A stretch of 6,046 nt of DNA, taken from the NCBI GenBank assembly GCA_022360105.1, contig JAKSDL010000688.1, positions 1 through 6,046 on the forward strand, written 5' to 3'. This stretch comes from Pseudomonadota bacterium. GTDB taxonomy: Bacteria > SAR324 > XYD2-FULL-50-16 > JAHJRI01. The position numbers and the translations under genes are program-made. The notes under the pieces were generated by a model. It ran no database searches and was not told the DNA's origin. It was given only the letters and a program-made list of their open reading frames with translations. Positions 4,886 through 6,046 of the stretch are shown here, in pieces. Numbering within the stretch: position 1 is the stretch's first letter; each line of letters opens with the position of its first letter.

Positions 4886-6046
4886 ATGTCCACATACATT
4901 GGTATCGAAAAAGAATGTCCAGCTCCGGAGCCATTTGGTGATAATGTTTGGACCATATCTGTTATAACCGGGCTGTTCTTTCTCTCCTTTCTTGGCCAGT
5001 TCATTTTTGCGCCTTTGATGCCCACGATTAAAGGCGAACTTGGTATATCCAATGCTGAAGCCGGTTCCTTGTTCTTGATGATCTCTGTTGGCTCTTTCAT
5101 CTCACAGCTGTTGTCCGGTCACCTTTCTTATCGAATTAATCATCGTGGCTCCCTGTTTGTTTCAAAGCTATTGGTGGGTCTGCCTATGCTGTGGTTGCTG
5201 GTTGACAGAAGTATGCTATCCGTGCGTGTGGTCATGTTAATCGTTGGCATGGGCGTAGGCCTGCACATACCCTCCGCCATCGCTACTATCACAGCTATGG
5301 TTGACCGGCAAGACTGGGGAAAAGCGCTGGGGTTCCATGAAATAGCACCACCTTTAGGATCTGCCATTGTACCATTTCTGGCGGTGCTGCTACTGGATTA
5401 TCTTGCCTGGCAACACATCATTGCTGTCGTTGCCGTTATTGTTCTTACCCCCTCCTTCTTTTTTTATCGGTTTGTTGACTGCGGGAACTTTCCGGGAGAC
5501 CCTCCGGTTCGACAATTGTTGGTAGAGGTGTTTAGTCTTCGTTCATTCTGGATCATGGTGGTTCTTTTTTCACTCTTTTTTGGAGGGGTTGTCGGATTAT
5601 ACACGATGTACCCGCTTTATTTAATCCAGGAGGTCGGGATGTCTTCGGAGCAGGCCAACAGCCTGGTGGGCCTGTCACGATTGACAGGATTGTTGGGGGT
5701 CTTCCTCTCCGGCTTAATTATGGACCGCATTGGCGAGAAGAAGCATATTTTCCTGTTTATGGGAATGGCCGGTCTGGCTACTTTCCTGATTGGGGCGACT
5801 TCAGGGATCCTGTTGATGGTTATGATTTTCATCCAGGCAGCCTTGATCAACTGCTATCCTGCTGCCGGTTTTTCAGCCCTGTCACGCACGGTCCAACCTC
5901 ACTTGCGCAGTGTAATCACCGGTTTGGCCGCTCCCATAGCTCTTGTTATTGGGGGCGGGATTGTCCCAACGTTACTCGGTTTTATGGGAGAGACCTATAC
6001 CTTTAGTATGGGAATTATGGTGTTGGGAGGCCTGATGTTCGTCAGC
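4886..6046 (+). CDS. Major facilitator superfamily transporter, 3' partial
   Basis: The frame is open from ATG 4886 to the right edge, giving 387 residues of a protein that for this superfamily is usually about 400-430 long, so most of it is present. It is an inner-membrane secondary transporter with alternating hydrophobic helices, the first at about 21-45. A motif-A-like loop occurs at GHLSYRINHRGSL (78-90), where the usual Asp is Tyr82. A conserved-looking HEIAPPLGSAIVP segment (151-163) falls where helix 5 should be, in the position of the exporter motif C. A canonical motif A, SGLIMDRIG (275-283), marks the loop between helices 8 and 9 in the second half. A central cytoplasmic loop lies near 198-220. 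The substrate is not recognisable. It is 492 bases from the importer operon and has its own ribosome binding site and structured leader, so it is probably transcribed separately. It does not resemble staphylococcal CntE as I recall that sequence. Confidence 0.9.
   Translation, partial: MSTYIGIEKECPAPEPFGDNVWTISVITGLFFLSFLGQFIFAPLMPTIKGELGISNAEAGSLFLMISVGSFISQLLSGHLSYRINHRGSLFVSKLLVGLPMLWLLVDRSMLSVRVVMLIVGMGVGLHIPSAIATITAMVDRQDWGKALGFHEIAPPLGSAIVPFLAVLLLDYLAWQHIIAVVAVIVLTPSFFFYRFVDCGNFPGDPPVRQLLVEVFSLRSFWIMVVLFSLFFGGVVGLYTMYPLYLIQEVGMSSEQANSLVGLSRLTGLLGVFLSGLIMDRIGEKKHIFLFMGMAGLATFLIGATSGILLMVMIFIQAALINCYPAAGFSALSRTVQPHLRSVITGLAAPIALVIGGGIVPTLLGFMGETYTFSMGIMVLGGLMFVS

Overview
All supportable genes lie on the + strand and read in one direction. 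The window holds the 3' two thirds of an ABC-type uptake operon of the nickel/peptide (NikABCDE, CntABCDF, Opp/Dpp) superfamily. A non-coding or decayed gap of about 490 bases follows, and then a major facilitator superfamily (MFS) transporter gene that runs off the right edge. Base composition looks moderate (just under 50% GC by eye). The protein motifs, the Shine-Dalgarno sites and the family mix fit a bacterium, most plausibly a proteobacterial or Desulfobacterota-like Gram-negative. That placement is a guess: no rRNA, tRNA or lineage marker is present.

Layout. Positions 3-821: C-terminal part of a family 5 extracellular solute-binding protein, start outside the window. Positions 867-1817 and 1843-2661: the two permeases (NikB/OppB and NikC/OppC type). 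Positions 2684-4393: one 569-residue protein carrying both ATPase domains that most systems encode as two genes (NikD-NikE, CntD-CntF, OppD-OppF). Gaps inside this set are 45, 25 and 22 bases with no visible terminator, so it should be one transcript supplying binding protein, permease heterodimer and fused ATPase. Permease lengths and motifs look closer to NikB/NikC than to DppB/DppC, which makes nickel or a metal-metallophore complex a reasonable first guess for the substrate, with peptides as the alternative.

The gap at 4394-4885 is not empty. It starts with what reads as the broken C-terminal end of a LysR-type regulator: two adjoining frames that become one LysR-like tail if a single base near 4567 is skipped. 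All of the DNA-binding part is gone. Then come a degenerate seven-base tandem repeat (4679-4727) and, just before the MFS gene, a 45-base imperfect stem-loop (4796-4840) whose right arm also forms a second, mutually exclusive dyad (4835-4849) resembling a LysR-type operator.

The MFS gene (4886 to the edge, 387 residues visible) has its own good ribosome binding site. An ABC importer followed by an MFS exporter recalls opine-metallophore loci, but no metallophore synthase is visible here, so that link is only a hypothesis. I see no RNA gene, CRISPR array, intact insertion sequence or wholly new multi-gene system; the most noteworthy part is the gap between the ATPase and MFS genes.
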